This document shows positions 10,702 through 18,792 of a stretch of 64,000 bases of DNA, piece after piece. Made by a program: the position numbers and the translations under genes. Where the stretch lies: the NCBI RefSeq assembly GCF_019977275.1, contig NZ_AP024650.1, positions 1,178,001-1,242,000 on the forward strand. The letters run 5' to 3'. How positions within the stretch are numbered: position 1 is the first letter of the stretch; each line of letters opens with the position of its first letter. Origin of the DNA: Arthrobacter sp. StoSoilB19 (GTDB lineage Bacteria > Actinomycetota > Actinomycetes > Actinomycetales > Micrococcaceae). Under the pieces are notes generated by a model. It was not told where the DNA came from. It searched no databases and saw nothing but the letters and a program-made list of their open reading frames with translations.

Positions 10702-11103
10702 CTACTGCGCCGCCCTTGAGGTCCTGGACGCACGGGCTTTAGGTTCCTTGGGCCCTTTGGGCGGCAGGGACGCGACGTAGTCCAGCGCCTTCCCGGCCCA
10801 GGCCCGCGCCCGGGTGTCATCGCCGTCGCCCTCTTCATTCCACATTTCCGGCAGCCCGGTGTAACCGCCCATGGGCCGCTCGGCCGGCCCGAACGGCACG
10901 GTCCGTTCGGACGACTCCAGCACCTCCTTGTCCTTCGGGGAGAGCTTCACGCCGATGGTGGAACCGAACAGCCCGGCGAACATGTTGCCGTTGACGAACG
11001 CGCCAAGGTTGCCGAACATCGGCTTCACCACCACCCCCGGATGGTCGGGAACCACGCGCCGGAACCGCTCTTTGTCTTCCTCGGTGGCTTTGGGCATCTC
11101 CAT
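10702..11103 (-). CDS. TfoX N-terminal domain protein
   Basis: A 133-residue protein with the TfoX/Sxy N-terminal fold: PMFGNLGAFVNGNMFAGLFGSTIGVKL is the family signature in segments (MFG, NGNMFAGLFG, GVKL). GGAGATGAAGCC precedes the ATG at 11103. In gamma-proteobacteria TfoX controls competence, but stand-alone TfoX_N proteins in actinobacteria have no established role, and no C-terminal TfoX domain is present. The tail is Lys/Pro/Arg-rich (PPKGPKEPKARAS). First gene of the operon with the monooxygenase and hydrolase. Confidence 0.82.
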   Translation of the reverse strand: MEMPKATEEDKERFRRVVPDHPGVVVKPMFGNLGAFVNGNMFAGLFGSTIGVKLSPKDKEVLESSERTVPFGPAERPMGGYTGLPEMWNEEGDGDDTRARAWAGKALDYVASLPPKGPKEPKARASRTSRAAQ

Positions 11104-11245
11104 GGCTTCATCTCCCGGTGGCAGGTGTATCCGCAGGATCTGGATGCAGGATATGCCTATTCGGAGGTGGGGTCGAGGGTCCGGGATGCATGCGCCCAGC
11201 CGGCAATAAATCCCGTCCTGAGCAGGTTAAACTTCCCGGCGGAGT

Positions 11246-11257
11246 GCTATATATAGC
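11246..11257. promoter_or_regulatory. AT-rich palindrome between divergent operons
   Basis: GCTATATATAGC is a perfect 12-base palindrome in an otherwise GC-rich region, about midway between the TfoX-like gene (start 11103) and the lipoprotein operon (start 11331). It may be an operator or a promoter core; position and AT content are the only support. Confidence 0.35.
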
Positions 11258-11330
11258 TCAAGGCAACTATTTTGTGGCTGCCCCGCCAGGTCGCATGGAT
11301 CCGGGATTGTCCCGGGGGCTGGAGGCAACG

Positions 11331-11834
11331 GTGCTGAACACGCCGGCCTCCGCCCCGGCTGCAGGAATCCGGTGCCGCCCGGCCAACCGTCCCGCCACCG
11401 CACCCCGGCTCGCGTTCGTTGCCCTCGCCGCGCTCGCCCTCCTCACCGGCTGCAGCGGCGGCACCAGCCAGTCGGTGGCCACCGCCGTGAAGGACAGCTC
11501 CTCCGCGGTGGCCACAGCCCGGATCGCGCTCCGGCAGGATATGGACGGCAAGCTGACCCGCGCCGCCACCTCCACCGCCCTCGACGATGAGCTAAAAGAA
11601 GTCCAGGGGAGCCGGAACACCGTCCTCAACCTCTCGCCGGCAACGCAGGAGGACCGCGACACCCAGAAGCAGGCACTGGACGTGCTGGACCACTGCGCCG
11701 CGGGGTTCGCCGTGGCGCGCGCCGCCCTGGCAGGGAACGACGGCGGCGCCCCCTCCCTCGCGGACGGTGACAAGGCGCTCGCGGACGCGCAGGACGCCCT
11801 GAAGCAGCTCGAAGGCAAGGTGGGGTCACAATGA
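11331..11834 (+). CDS. Lipoprotein, first gene of NRAMP-like operon
   Basis: A 167-residue exported lipoprotein. GGAGG at 11321-11325 selects the GTG at 11331 over an upstream ATG at 11295. The basic N-region (RCRPANRPATAPR) and hydrophobic segment lead to the lipobox LLTGC, so the mature protein would be lipid-anchored on the outer face of the membrane. The mature part is helical, with even spacing of Ala and charged residues, a single further cysteine (DHCAAG) and no named domain. The NRAMP-like gene starts 10 bases downstream, suggesting an accessory role in metal uptake; that role is inferred from position only. Confidence 0.72.
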   Translation: MLNTPASAPAAGIRCRPANRPATAPRLAFVALAALALLTGCSGGTSQSVATAVKDSSSAVATARIALRQDMDGKLTRAATSTALDDELKEVQGSRNTVLNLSPATQEDRDTQKQALDVLDHCAAGFAVARAALAGNDGGAPSLADGDKALADAQDALKQLEGKVGSQ

Positions 11835-11844
11835 GGGCGGAACC

Positions 11845-13071
11845 GTGAAGCGGCTCCTCGGCGTCGCGCTCGGGATCCTCACCGCCATCGGCGGGTTCGT
11901 GGACATCGGGGACCTGGTGACCAACGCCGTTGTCGGTTCCCGCTTCGGCCTGTCGCTGGTGTGGGTGGTGGCCGTCGGCGTACTGGGCATCTGCCTCTTC
12001 GCCAACATGTCCGGCCGGGTGGCGGCCGCATCCGGCCGCGCCACGTTCGAAGTGATCCGCGAACGCCTGGGGCCCCGGGCCGGGCTGGCCAACCTCTCGG
12101 CGTCGTTCCTAATCAACCTCATGACGGTCACGGCGGAGATCGGCGGCGTGGCCCTGGCCCTGCAATTGGCCAGCAGTGTGTATTACCTGTTGTGGATTCC
12201 CGTGGCCGCGGTGGCAGTGTGGCTGGTGATCTGGCGGGTGCGGTTCTCCATCATGGAGAACGTCACGGGCCTGCTGGGGCTGACGCTGATTGTCTTTGCG
12301 GTGGCGCTGTTCCTGCTCAAGCCGGACTGGGGTGCGCTCGCCGGGCAGCTGGCGCCGGCCGTGCCGGAGCAGGAAACGGTATGGACCTACAGCTACTACG
12401 CGATCGCGCTGTTCGGCGCTGCCATGACCCCCTATGAGGTCTTCTTCTTCTCCTCCGGGGCCGTCGAGGAAGGCTGGACCGTGAAGGACCTGCTGCAGGA
12501 GCGCACCAACGTCCTGGTCGGCTTCCCGCTGGGCGGCCTGCTGTCCGTGGCGATCGCCGGGTGCGCCGCCGTCGTCCTCCTGCCCGCCGGTATTTCGGTG
12601 ACGTCGCTGTCCCAGGTGGTCCTGCCCGTGGCGGAGGGTGCCGGGAAGGTCGGGCTGGCGTTTGTGCTGGTGGGCATTGTGGCCGCCACGTTCGGCGCCG
12701 CCCTGGAGACCACCCTCTCGTCCGGATACACCCTGGCCCAGTTTTTTGGCTGGTCCTGGGGGAAGTTCCGCCGGCCGGCGGAGGCCGCGCGGTTCCACCT
12801 GTCGATGATGGTGTGCCTCCTGGTGGGCATGGCCGTCCTGGCCACCGGCGTGGACCCGGTGCTGGTGACCGAATACTCGGTGGTGTTCTCCGCCATCGCC
12901 CTGCCGCTCACGTACCTGCCGGTCCTCATCGTGGCCAATGATCCCCAGTACATGGGCGAGCATGTGAACGGGCGGGCCGTGAACGTGCTGGGAATGGTTT
13001 ACCTGGTGATCATCCTGGTGGCCTCGCTTGCCGCCATCCCGCTCATGATTGTGACAGGAGCCGGCTCATGA
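11845..13071 (+). CDS. Divergent NRAMP-family metal transporter
   Basis: A 408-residue membrane protein with about 11 segments and the NRAMP (MntH) fold. The helix-1 metal motif, DPGN in Mn/Fe transporters, is D20-IGD here, and the helix-6 motif, normally MPH, reads TPY (T195-P196-Y197) followed by E198. Thus the helix-1 aspartate is kept, while the sulphur ligand and the histidine are lost. Loss of the methionine is the feature reported to separate NRAMP-related Mg2+ transporters from Mn2+/Fe2+ ones, so Mg2+ or another hard cation is a reasonable guess. GTG start, GAGGGCGG upstream. It is followed with a 4-base overlap by two PRC-like proteins. Confidence 0.82.
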   Translation: MKRLLGVALGILTAIGGFVDIGDLVTNAVVGSRFGLSLVWVVAVGVLGICLFANMSGRVAAASGRATFEVIRERLGPRAGLANLSASFLINLMTVTAEIGGVALALQLASSVYYLLWIPVAAVAVWLVIWRVRFSIMENVTGLLGLTLIVFAVALFLLKPDWGALAGQLAPAVPEQETVWTYSYYAIALFGAAMTPYEVFFFSSGAVEEGWTVKDLLQERTNVLVGFPLGGLLSVAIAGCAAVVLLPAGISVTSLSQVVLPVAEGAGKVGLAFVLVGIVAATFGAALETTLSSGYTLAQFFGWSWGKFRRPAEAARFHLSMMVCLLVGMAVLATGVDPVLVTEYSVVFSAIALPLTYLPVLIVANDPQYMGEHVNGRAVNVLGMVYLVIILVASLAAIPLMIVTGAGS

Positions 13072-13478
13072 CGTCGCCATCCGGTCCTTTGCCGCCGGTT
13101 CCGCGCGTAAGCGGCCGCATCCTGGACGCGCAACTGCACCTCATGGACCGGCAGGTCCTGGACCACGACGGCGTCCCGGTCACCACCGTGGACGACCTTG
13201 AGGTGGGCGGGCCTGATTTGGACGTGGAGATTCCGGCGGGGACGGCACCGCCGGCCATCACGGCCCTGCTGACCGGCGCGGTCCTGGGCACGCGGATCTT
13301 TGGCGGCAGGCCGCCGTCGTCCCGGCTGATCCGCATCCCGTGGAAGGACGTGGCGGAAGTGGGTGTGGTGGTGCGCCTTGGCGTGAGCGGGGAGCCGCTG
13401 GACGCCAGCTGGGTGGAACGGTGGGTGCGGGACAAGATCATTGCGCGGATACCGGGAGGCCGCCATGATCCTCGGTGA
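13068..13478 (+). CDS. PRC-barrel-like protein downstream of NRAMP-like gene
   Basis: A 136-residue cytosolic protein starting in an ATGA overlap with the transporter stop. The stretch VSGRILDAQLHLMDRQVLDHDGVPVTTVDDL looks like a PRC-barrel or MgtE-associated beta domain: short strands around D-x-D-G turns. The second half (IPWKDVAEVGVVVRLGVSG) resembles a second small barrel. No membrane segment. PRC barrels occur in RimM and photosynthetic reaction centre H subunits and next to some Mg2+ transport domains, so a cytoplasmic regulatory subunit is a fair inference. The PRC assignment is by pattern only. Confidence 0.62.
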   Translation: MTSPSGPLPPVPRVSGRILDAQLHLMDRQVLDHDGVPVTTVDDLEVGGPDLDVEIPAGTAPPAITALLTGAVLGTRIFGGRPPSSRLIRIPWKDVAEVGVVVRLGVSGEPLDASWVERWVRDKIIARIPGGRHDPR

Positions 13479-13812
13479 CCTGCTGGGCACACCGGTCCAC
13501 GATGCCGACGGCGGACGGCTGGGCCGCGTTGCCGACGCCCGTTTCGTGCTGGACGGAGCCCCGCACCAGCTGATGGCGGAGCCGCGGCTGCTGGGGCTGG
13601 TGGTCAGCCCGCACAGTGTCGCATCGTTCCTGGGCTACGAGCGGAACGGCCTCACCCGGCCCTGGCTGCTGGCCCGGATCCTCCGGTGGCGGCACCGCGG
13701 CTCGTTCCTGGTGCTGTGGGAGGACATATCGATGGTGGGGCCGCACTCAGTCCGGCTCCGGCCGGGATACACCCGCTACAGCACGGCGTTGGAAGGCGGC
13801 GGCCAGGTTTAG
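13465..13812 (+). CDS. Second PRC-barrel-like protein of the NRAMP-like operon
   Basis: A 115-residue protein whose ATG at 13465 lies inside the end of the previous gene (14-base overlap in another frame), with GGGAGG six bases before it. The start MILGDLLGTPVHDADGGRLGRVADARFVLDG is a clear PRC-barrel pattern: a strand, a D-x-D-G turn and G(R)V. The C-terminal part (LVLWEDISMVGPHSVRLRPGY) repeats the barrel-like look. With the preceding gene it may form a two-part cytoplasmic cap on the transporter. The operon seems to end here. Confidence 0.66.
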   Translation: MILGDLLGTPVHDADGGRLGRVADARFVLDGAPHQLMAEPRLLGLVVSPHSVASFLGYERNGLTRPWLLARILRWRHRGSFLVLWEDISMVGPHSVRLRPGYTRYSTALEGGGQV

Positions 13813-14013
13813 CGGCGCCCAACCGGTGCGGGATTAGGTGTGGGCCGAAACTCCTGTAGTGTTGAGACTGTTGTTGTGTTTATGCAGTTGGTAGTTCAGG
13901 CAGTACGCGCGGTCGAAAGTCCGTGTTCTTCTGAAGTAGCGGTTTTTGAACACCCCACGCCGGAGGGCCCGAAAGTCGGGATTTTCCCTCCACCTTCACG
14001 AAGGACAAAAATA

Positions 14014-14217
14014 ATGGCTACTGGTACCGTCAAATGGTTTAACGCTGAAAAGGGCTTCGGCTTCATTTCCCCGGACGACTCCTCGCAGGACGTTTTCGCG
14101 CACTACTCCGCGATCAACTCCAACGGCTTCCGCTCCCTCGAAGAGAACCAGAAGGTTTCCTTCGACACCGAGCAGGGCCCCAAGGGTCCCCAGGCCACCA
14201 ACATCCAGGCTCTCTAA
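14014..14217 (+). CDS. cspA: Cold-shock protein
   Basis: A 67-residue single OB-fold protein that binds single-stranded nucleic acid and acts as an RNA chaperone. RNP1 is KGFGFI (residues 13-18) and RNP2 is VFAHY. Length and sequence ([13 protein letters not shown]) are standard for actinobacterial CspA. A good ACGAAGGA ribosome site lies 9-17 bases upstream of the ATG. The 200 bases between the previous gene and this start are a probable long leader, as is usual for csp genes, though I did not identify a specific cold box. Confidence 0.95.
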   Translation: MATGTVKWFNAEKGFGFISPDDSSQDVFAHYSAINSNGFRSLEENQKVSFDTEQGPKGPQATNIQAL

Positions 14218-14248
14218 TTCCTTAGAGTTCCGGGACCGTTAGGTTTCC

Positions 14249-14283
14249 AAGCAGGGCCTGCCGTTTATCGGCAGGCCCTGCTT
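14249..14283 (+). terminator. Rho-independent terminator of cspA
   Basis: A perfect 15-base-pair hairpin (14249-14263 pairing with 14269-14283, loop TTTAT), starting 31 bases after the cspA stop and followed by TCTGTTT. Confidence 0.9.
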
Positions 14284-14656
14284 TCTGTTTAACCCATGTG
14301 TGCCAGTTCCCCGGGTTGGGCCTTGCCCAGGGCTGAGCGTTGGGCGGGCATCTTCCTTGGAAGAACCGTCTCGACAAATGTGAATTGCAGGAGCACTCTT
14401 GTACTGCGCACGCCTCTGACGTGCGGAACCAGCGCCTTGGCTGGGAAGAGAATTGAACCTGCGCGGCACCAGTTGGGGTGGTGCATATCCGGCCCCGATC
14501 ACCGGCCGGCACTGGCTGCCCGCGCTCCCCGGCATCGGCAGCCGGCACCTTCACTCCGAAAAAACAGTGGCCGGTTGGGCCAGTCATGCAATGGGTTTGA
14601 ATCGGCCGCAGCTGCAAATCGGCATTTAACAGATCGCCGTTCAAGAAAGCATCGCC
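14284..14656. other. Gap of 373 bases without a supported gene
   Basis: Open frames exist on both strands but have atypical composition (many Cys, Arg, Pro), no ribosome sites and no family resemblance, so none is called. The last 60 bases are relatively AT-rich and probably hold the promoter of the cupredoxin gene. Confidence 0.5.
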
Positions 14657-15613
14657 ATGAAGCACTATCGGGGAATCAAACCGAGATCCAACAAGCTGGC
14701 ATTGATTGTGGCATTCGCTGTCGCATTGCTCGCCTCCCTGGCTGCAGCCGGCCCCGCGTCAGCCGACGGATGGGGCCACCGGACCTGGCAGGTACAGGTG
14801 GGCTCTGAGTCCAGCGACCAGGAGATCCAGGGGATGGCCTTCCTTCCCTCAGAGATCTACATCAATGAGCGGGACACCATCACCTGGCAGGCAAACTCCG
14901 CAGAAATACATACCGTGACGTTCCTGGCGGCAGGCCAGTCGCTGCAGCCGTTCAATCCGTTCAGCGACGATGAGCTGCAGAAGCGCGGAAAGGATTATTA
15001 CGACGGAAAGTCGTACTACAACTCCGGCATCCTGGCCAACGTGGACGTCCCTGGCTTCCCGGACGCAAGGAGCTACACCCTGTCCTTCCCCCGGGAAGGA
15101 AACTTCACCTACTACTGCCTGGTCCACGGCACCGTGATGAAGGGGACCGTGCACGTGCGCGACCGGGGCACCGACTACCCGTACAGCCAGGCTGACTACG
15201 ACAAGGCATCACGGGCGCAGGAGCGGGCCATCCTCCGGGACGGGCACCAACTGGACGCATCCCTGGCACAGGAGGCATCCAACCACAAGGTGATGGCAGG
15301 CGGTGACGACGGCGTGGCCATGGTCATGCGGTTCGTGCGGCCCACCGTGACGGTGCACGTGGGCGAGACGGTGGAGTTCGTCAATGACGGCATGGGCGCA
15401 CCCCACACGGTCACCTTCGGCACTGAACCGGCGAACATTTTCGCCCCGTCCGGCGACCCGGAGCATTTCACCGGCGGCGACCTTAGTTCGGGCATCATCC
15501 CGCCCGGTGGCGGCACATTCGAAGTAACGTTCAAGTCCAAAGGAACGTTCGAGTACATCTGCGCACTCCATGACTACATGGGCATGGTGGGCAAGGTGAG
15601 AGTGGTCGACTAA
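14657..15613 (+). CDS. Secreted protein with two cupredoxin domains
   Basis: A 318-residue exported protein with a signal peptide ending at about PASA (residue 37). It has two plastocyanin-like domains. Domain 1 (about 45-168) has type-1 copper ligands H85, C154, H157 and M161; domain 2 (about 210-317) has H250, C302, H305 and M308 or M310. Ligand spacing C-x2-H-x3-M in the first and C-x2-H-x2-M or x4-M in the second differs, so redox potentials may differ. Single cupredoxins of this kind carry electrons or store copper at the cell surface. No lipobox or anchor is present, so the protein should be free or loosely bound. No copper regulator is nearby. Confidence 0.85.
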   Translation: MKHYRGIKPRSNKLALIVAFAVALLASLAAAGPASADGWGHRTWQVQVGSESSDQEIQGMAFLPSEIYINERDTITWQANSAEIHTVTFLAAGQSLQPFNPFSDDELQKRGKDYYDGKSYYNSGILANVDVPGFPDARSYTLSFPREGNFTYYCLVHGTVMKGTVHVRDRGTDYPYSQADYDKASRAQERAILRDGHQLDASLAQEASNHKVMAGGDDGVAMVMRFVRPTVTVHVGETVEFVNDGMGAPHTVTFGTEPANIFAPSGDPEHFTGGDLSSGIIPPGGGTFEVTFKSKGTFEYICALHDYMGMVGKVRVVD

Positions 15614-15625
15614 CGCCGGCTACAC

Positions 15626-15657
15626 GGTCCGGCCGGGGCGGTTGCCCCGGCCGGACC
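15626..15657. terminator. Terminator hairpin between convergent genes
   Basis: A perfect 14-base-pair stem (15626-15639 with 15644-15657, loop GGTT) between the ends of the cupredoxin gene and the convergent GntR gene. The plus-strand tail is TGCGTTTT, so it may serve both directions. Confidence 0.75.
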
Positions 15658-15670
15658 TGCGTTTTCCGGG

Positions 15671-16405
15671 TCAGTGCAGCCCCATGGCCTCCCGCACCTC
15701 ATCGAGGATGTGGTGCATGGCCCGTTCAGCCTCCGCCGTGTCACCGCCGGCCACGGCTGAGGCCACGTCCTCGTGCGCCTTCAGCGCCTCGTTCCTCGGC
15801 TTGAACGGCATGAGCCCCTGCCGGGTCCGGCTGGTCAGGACCTCTGCGATCATTCCTTCCAGCGCACGGAACATTTCATTGCCGCAGCTTCGCAGCAGCA
15901 GCTGGTGGAAAGCGATGTCGGCGGCCAGGAAGGCCTGAAGATCACCAGCCTCGCCCAGCTTGCGGAGGTCAGCGGCCAGGGCCACGAGCTGGGCACGTTC
16001 TGCTGCGCTGGCCCGGCGTGCCGCCCCGGCGGCCGCGATGGGTTCGACGGCGATGCGCAGCTCGGTCAGGCTGCTGTACTGCAAGTCCCGCCGGTCCGAG
16101 GCCAGCCGCCAGCGCACCAGGTTGGGGTCAAACACATTCCACAGGGACGGTTCCTGCACCACGATGCCCACGCGACGCCGCGAATAGACCAGGTTCATCG
16201 ATTCCAGGACCTTCATGGTGTCCCGGGCAACGGTCCGGGAGATGCCGTAGTCGTGCTGCAGCCCTTCAAGGGTGAGGCGGGTGCCCGGGGCCAGCTTCCC
16301 GGAGGCTATGGCTACCCCCACTGCCTCAATAACCCGGCCCTGCGTGGCTGGGGCAGGCCCGCCGTCGTGCACTTCATCGCCGTCCTGGACTGTCGCCGTC
16401 GACAT
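15671..16405 (-). CDS. GntR/FadR-family regulator of gluconate genes
   Basis: A 244-residue repressor with an N-terminal winged helix (about residues 20-85, LTLEGLQHDYGISRTVARDTMKVL in pieces) and a C-terminal FCD domain (about 110-230) that binds a sugar acid and usually a metal. The ATG at 16405 has GGGGAAAAG upstream; the longer frame to 16507 would run over the operator region. It is divergent from gntK, and the 192-base gap contains several perfect palindromes. It most likely represses gntK-gntP and is relieved by gluconate or 6-phosphogluconate, as for GntR1/2 of Corynebacterium; the ligand is inference. Confidence 0.87.
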   Translation of the reverse strand: MSTATVQDGDEVHDGGPAPATQGRVIEAVGVAIASGKLAPGTRLTLEGLQHDYGISRTVARDTMKVLESMNLVYSRRRVGIVVQEPSLWNVFDPNLVRWRLASDRRDLQYSSLTELRIAVEPIAAAGAARRASAAERAQLVALAADLRKLGEAGDLQAFLAADIAFHQLLLRSCGNEMFRALEGMIAEVLTSRTRQGLMPFKPRNEALKAHEDVASAVAGGDTAEAERAMHHILDEVREAMGLH

Positions 16406-16473
16406 TCTTTTCCCCGTTCCCTTACGCGCCGGTGCGCCCCTCAAGAATAGCCCCCTAACCGCCAAAGGTATGA

Positions 16474-16521
16474 CTTGTGACAAGAATAGATAGTATCTAT
16501 TGCTCAAAAAGGTGATACCTT
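16474..16521. promoter_or_regulatory. Operator cluster between gntR-like gene and gntK
   Basis: Three perfect palindromes stand in a row: CTTGT-G-ACAAG at 16474-16484, AATAGATA-G-TATCTATT at 16485-16501, and AAGGT-GAT-ACCTT at 16509-16521. The stretch is AT-rich and lies 70-125 bases upstream of each start codon, where overlapping promoters for both genes must be. They are the natural candidates for GntR binding. Confidence 0.65.
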
Positions 16522-16597
16522 ATCGCTTGGTCCGATGAACACCGGACCCGCAGCGAGCTTCTTCGAAAGCCAAAGACGTCTTCTCCGGAGGTATGAC

Positions 16598-17143
16598 ATG
16601 CAGTATCCAGCCACGCACCTGGTGGTCATGGGCGTTGCCGGTTCCGGCAAATCCACCCTGGCGGCCGCCCTGTCCCAGCAGCTGGGATGGGCCTGCGCCG
16701 AAGCGGATGAGTTCCATCCAGAAGCGAACATCACCAAGATGAGCCAGGGGATTCCCCTCCAGGACGAGGACCGCTGGCCCTGGCTCGATGAGATCCGCAG
16801 CTGGATGACCGCGCAGGCCGCCGCCGGCAAGAGCACCGTCCTCACCTGCTCCGCGCTCAAGCGCGGCTACCGGGAGCTGCTCGCCGGCGCCGAAGGCCGT
16901 GTCATCTTCCTCCACCTCGACGGCGGCGCGGACCTGATCAGCCAGCGGATGCAGGGCCGGGTGGGCCACTTCATGCCGCCCGCCCTGCTGCCCAGCCAGC
17001 TTGCCACCCTTGAACCGCTCAGCCAGGAAGAGCTCGACGCCGGCAGCCTCCGCCTCGATATCTCGCACTCACCCGAAGAGCTGGTCGCCGCCGTCGTCCG
17101 GGCCCTGAACCTCCCCGCCGGCCAGGCGCCCAAAGCGTCCTGA
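16598..17143 (+). CDS. gntK: Gluconokinase
   Basis: A 181-residue kinase that phosphorylates D-gluconate to 6-phosphogluconate for entry to the pentose phosphate or Entner-Doudoroff pathway. The Walker A loop is GVAGSGKS (residues 12-19). EADEFHPEANITKMSQGIPLQDEDR in pieces (DEFHP, NITKM, GIPLQDEDRWPWL) is the substrate and lid signature of the family, and CSALKRGYRE is also diagnostic. ATG at 16598 with GGAGG at 16587-16591. The permease gene follows after 35 bases. Confidence 0.94.
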   Translation: MQYPATHLVVMGVAGSGKSTLAAALSQQLGWACAEADEFHPEANITKMSQGIPLQDEDRWPWLDEIRSWMTAQAAAGKSTVLTCSALKRGYRELLAGAEGRVIFLHLDGGADLISQRMQGRVGHFMPPALLPSQLATLEPLSQEELDAGSLRLDISHSPEELVAAVVRALNLPAGQAPKAS

Positions 17144-17178
17144 CCCCGTAGTCCCCAACCCTGTTTCAAAGGAGAACC

Positions 17179-18582
17179 ATGACCATCGAAGGATGGACCC
17201 AGACGATGGGTGCAGGCCCCCTGCTGCTCATCGCCGCGGCGGCAATTCTTGTGCTGCTGTTCCTCATCATCCGGCTGAAGATGCACGCGCTGGTGGCACT
17301 GATCCTCATCAGCCTCGCCACCGCCTTCGCCACCGGAATCCCCGCCAACCAGGTGGTTCCGGTCCTGATCAACGGCTTCGGCACCACCCTGGGCACCGTG
17401 GCACTGCTCGTCGGCCTCGGCGCCATGCTCGGCCGCATCGTGGAAACCAGCGGCGGCGCCAAAGTCCTGGCCGATTACCTGATCGGCGTCTTTGGCGAGA
17501 AACGGGCACCGTTCGCCCTGGGCCTGGCCTCCCTGATCTTCGGCTTCCCCATCTTCTTCGACGCCGGCCTGGTGGTCATGCTGCCCGTCGTCTTCGCCGT
17601 AGCCCACCGACTTGGCGGCGGCGTGCTGCGGTATGGACTTCCGGCCGCCGGCGCCTTCTCGGTCATGCACATCTTCCTGCCGCCGCACCCGGGGCCGGTC
17701 TCGGCCGCTGCATTCTTTGACGCCAACATCGGCCTGGTGCTGATCGCCGGCCTCATCACCGCCATTCCCACCTGGTACGTCACGGCCTACCTGTATGGCC
17801 TCTGGACCGGCAAGAAGCTGGTCCTGCCCGTGCCGGAAATCCTGGGCCACGCCAGCGCGGAGGCCGAGTCCCACCCGCCCCGGTTCCGCACCATCATTGG
17901 CCTGCTGCTCCTGCCACTGGTCCTGATCTTCCTCAACACCGGCCTGAACACCCTGGCCTCCTCCGGCGTGCTGTCCGACGCCGTGAAGAAGGAACAGTGG
18001 TTCCAGCTCCTTCGCACCGTGGGTGAAACGCCGGTGGCGCTGCTGATCGCCGTGCTGGTGGCCATGTATGTCCTCGGAGCCCGCCGCGGAACCCACGCCG
18101 GTGCCCTGGAGAAGCTGCTTGAGTCCTCGCTGGGCCCGGTCTGCTCTGTCATCCTTATTACCGGCGCCGGCGGCATGTTCGGCGGCGTCCTGCGCACCTC
18201 GGGCATCGGCGCGGCGCTGGCTTCTGTCCTGGGCAACCTGGGCATCCCGCTGATCCTGGCCGGCTTCCTCATCTCCGCCATCCTGCGCATCGCCCAGGGT
18301 TCGGCCACCGTCGCATTGACCACCACCGCGGGCCTCATCGCCCCGGCAGTGGCCACCGCGGGGCTGACCGGCATGCAGGTGGCGGCGCTGGTCATCGCCG
18401 TGGCTGCGGGCTCAGTGGTGGTCTCACACGTCAACGACTCCGGCTTCTGGCTGGTTGGCCGCTTCTTCGGCATGGACGTCAAGACCACCCTGAAGACCTG
18501 GACCGTGATGGAAACGCTGATCGGCGTGATGGGCTTCGCCGTCGCCGCGGTCATCTTCATGGTGGCCGGTATAGGGGGCTAA
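17179..18582 (+). CDS. gntP: Gluconate permease, GntP family
   Basis: A 467-residue inner-membrane carrier with about 12-14 segments, full length for the GntP family of gluconate:H+ symporters. Landmarks are GFPIFFDAGLVVMLP, the HIFLPPHPGPVSAAA loop and the C-terminal SHVNDSGFWLVGRFFGM, all strongly conserved in GntP/GntT. AAAGGAG precedes the ATG at 17179. It forms an operon with gntK under the divergent GntR. Whether it prefers gluconate or another aldonate cannot be seen, but the kinase partner supports gluconate. Confidence 0.92.
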   Translation: MTIEGWTQTMGAGPLLLIAAAAILVLLFLIIRLKMHALVALILISLATAFATGIPANQVVPVLINGFGTTLGTVALLVGLGAMLGRIVETSGGAKVLADYLIGVFGEKRAPFALGLASLIFGFPIFFDAGLVVMLPVVFAVAHRLGGGVLRYGLPAAGAFSVMHIFLPPHPGPVSAAAFFDANIGLVLIAGLITAIPTWYVTAYLYGLWTGKKLVLPVPEILGHASAEAESHPPRFRTIIGLLLLPLVLIFLNTGLNTLASSGVLSDAVKKEQWFQLLRTVGETPVALLIAVLVAMYVLGARRGTHAGALEKLLESSLGPVCSVILITGAGGMFGGVLRTSGIGAALASVLGNLGIPLILAGFLISAILRIAQGSATVALTTTAGLIAPAVATAGLTGMQVAALVIAVAAGSVVVSHVNDSGFWLVGRFFGMDVKTTLKTWTVMETLIGVMGFAVAAVIFMVAGIGG

Positions 18583-18601
18583 GCAACCCACCAAACACGT
18601 G

Positions 18602-18643
18602 GCGCCAGCCTCCGGTCAGATGCCTCTGACCGGAGGCTGGCGC
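18602..18643 (+). terminator. Terminator of the gntK-gntP operon
   Basis: A perfect 19-base-pair hairpin (18602-18620 with 18625-18643, loop TGCC), 20 bases after the gntP stop and followed by TTCTTG. Confidence 0.93.
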
Positions 18644-18792
18644 TTCTTGCATTCAGGCGAGAAGCTGGCGGGAGCCTGAATCGAATGCGCTTGCTTCGGG
18701 TGGCCATCCGAGTGGCTTAACAGGGGGAATATCCGCCAAAAAAGGGGGATTGTAGGGGAGCCCGGGCCATGGACGCTGTCCGCCGAGGGCAG

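Noticed and set aside
14222..14665. 147-codon minus-strand frame in the gap after cspA
   Set aside because: Runs through the cspA terminator hairpin and has no recognisable features.
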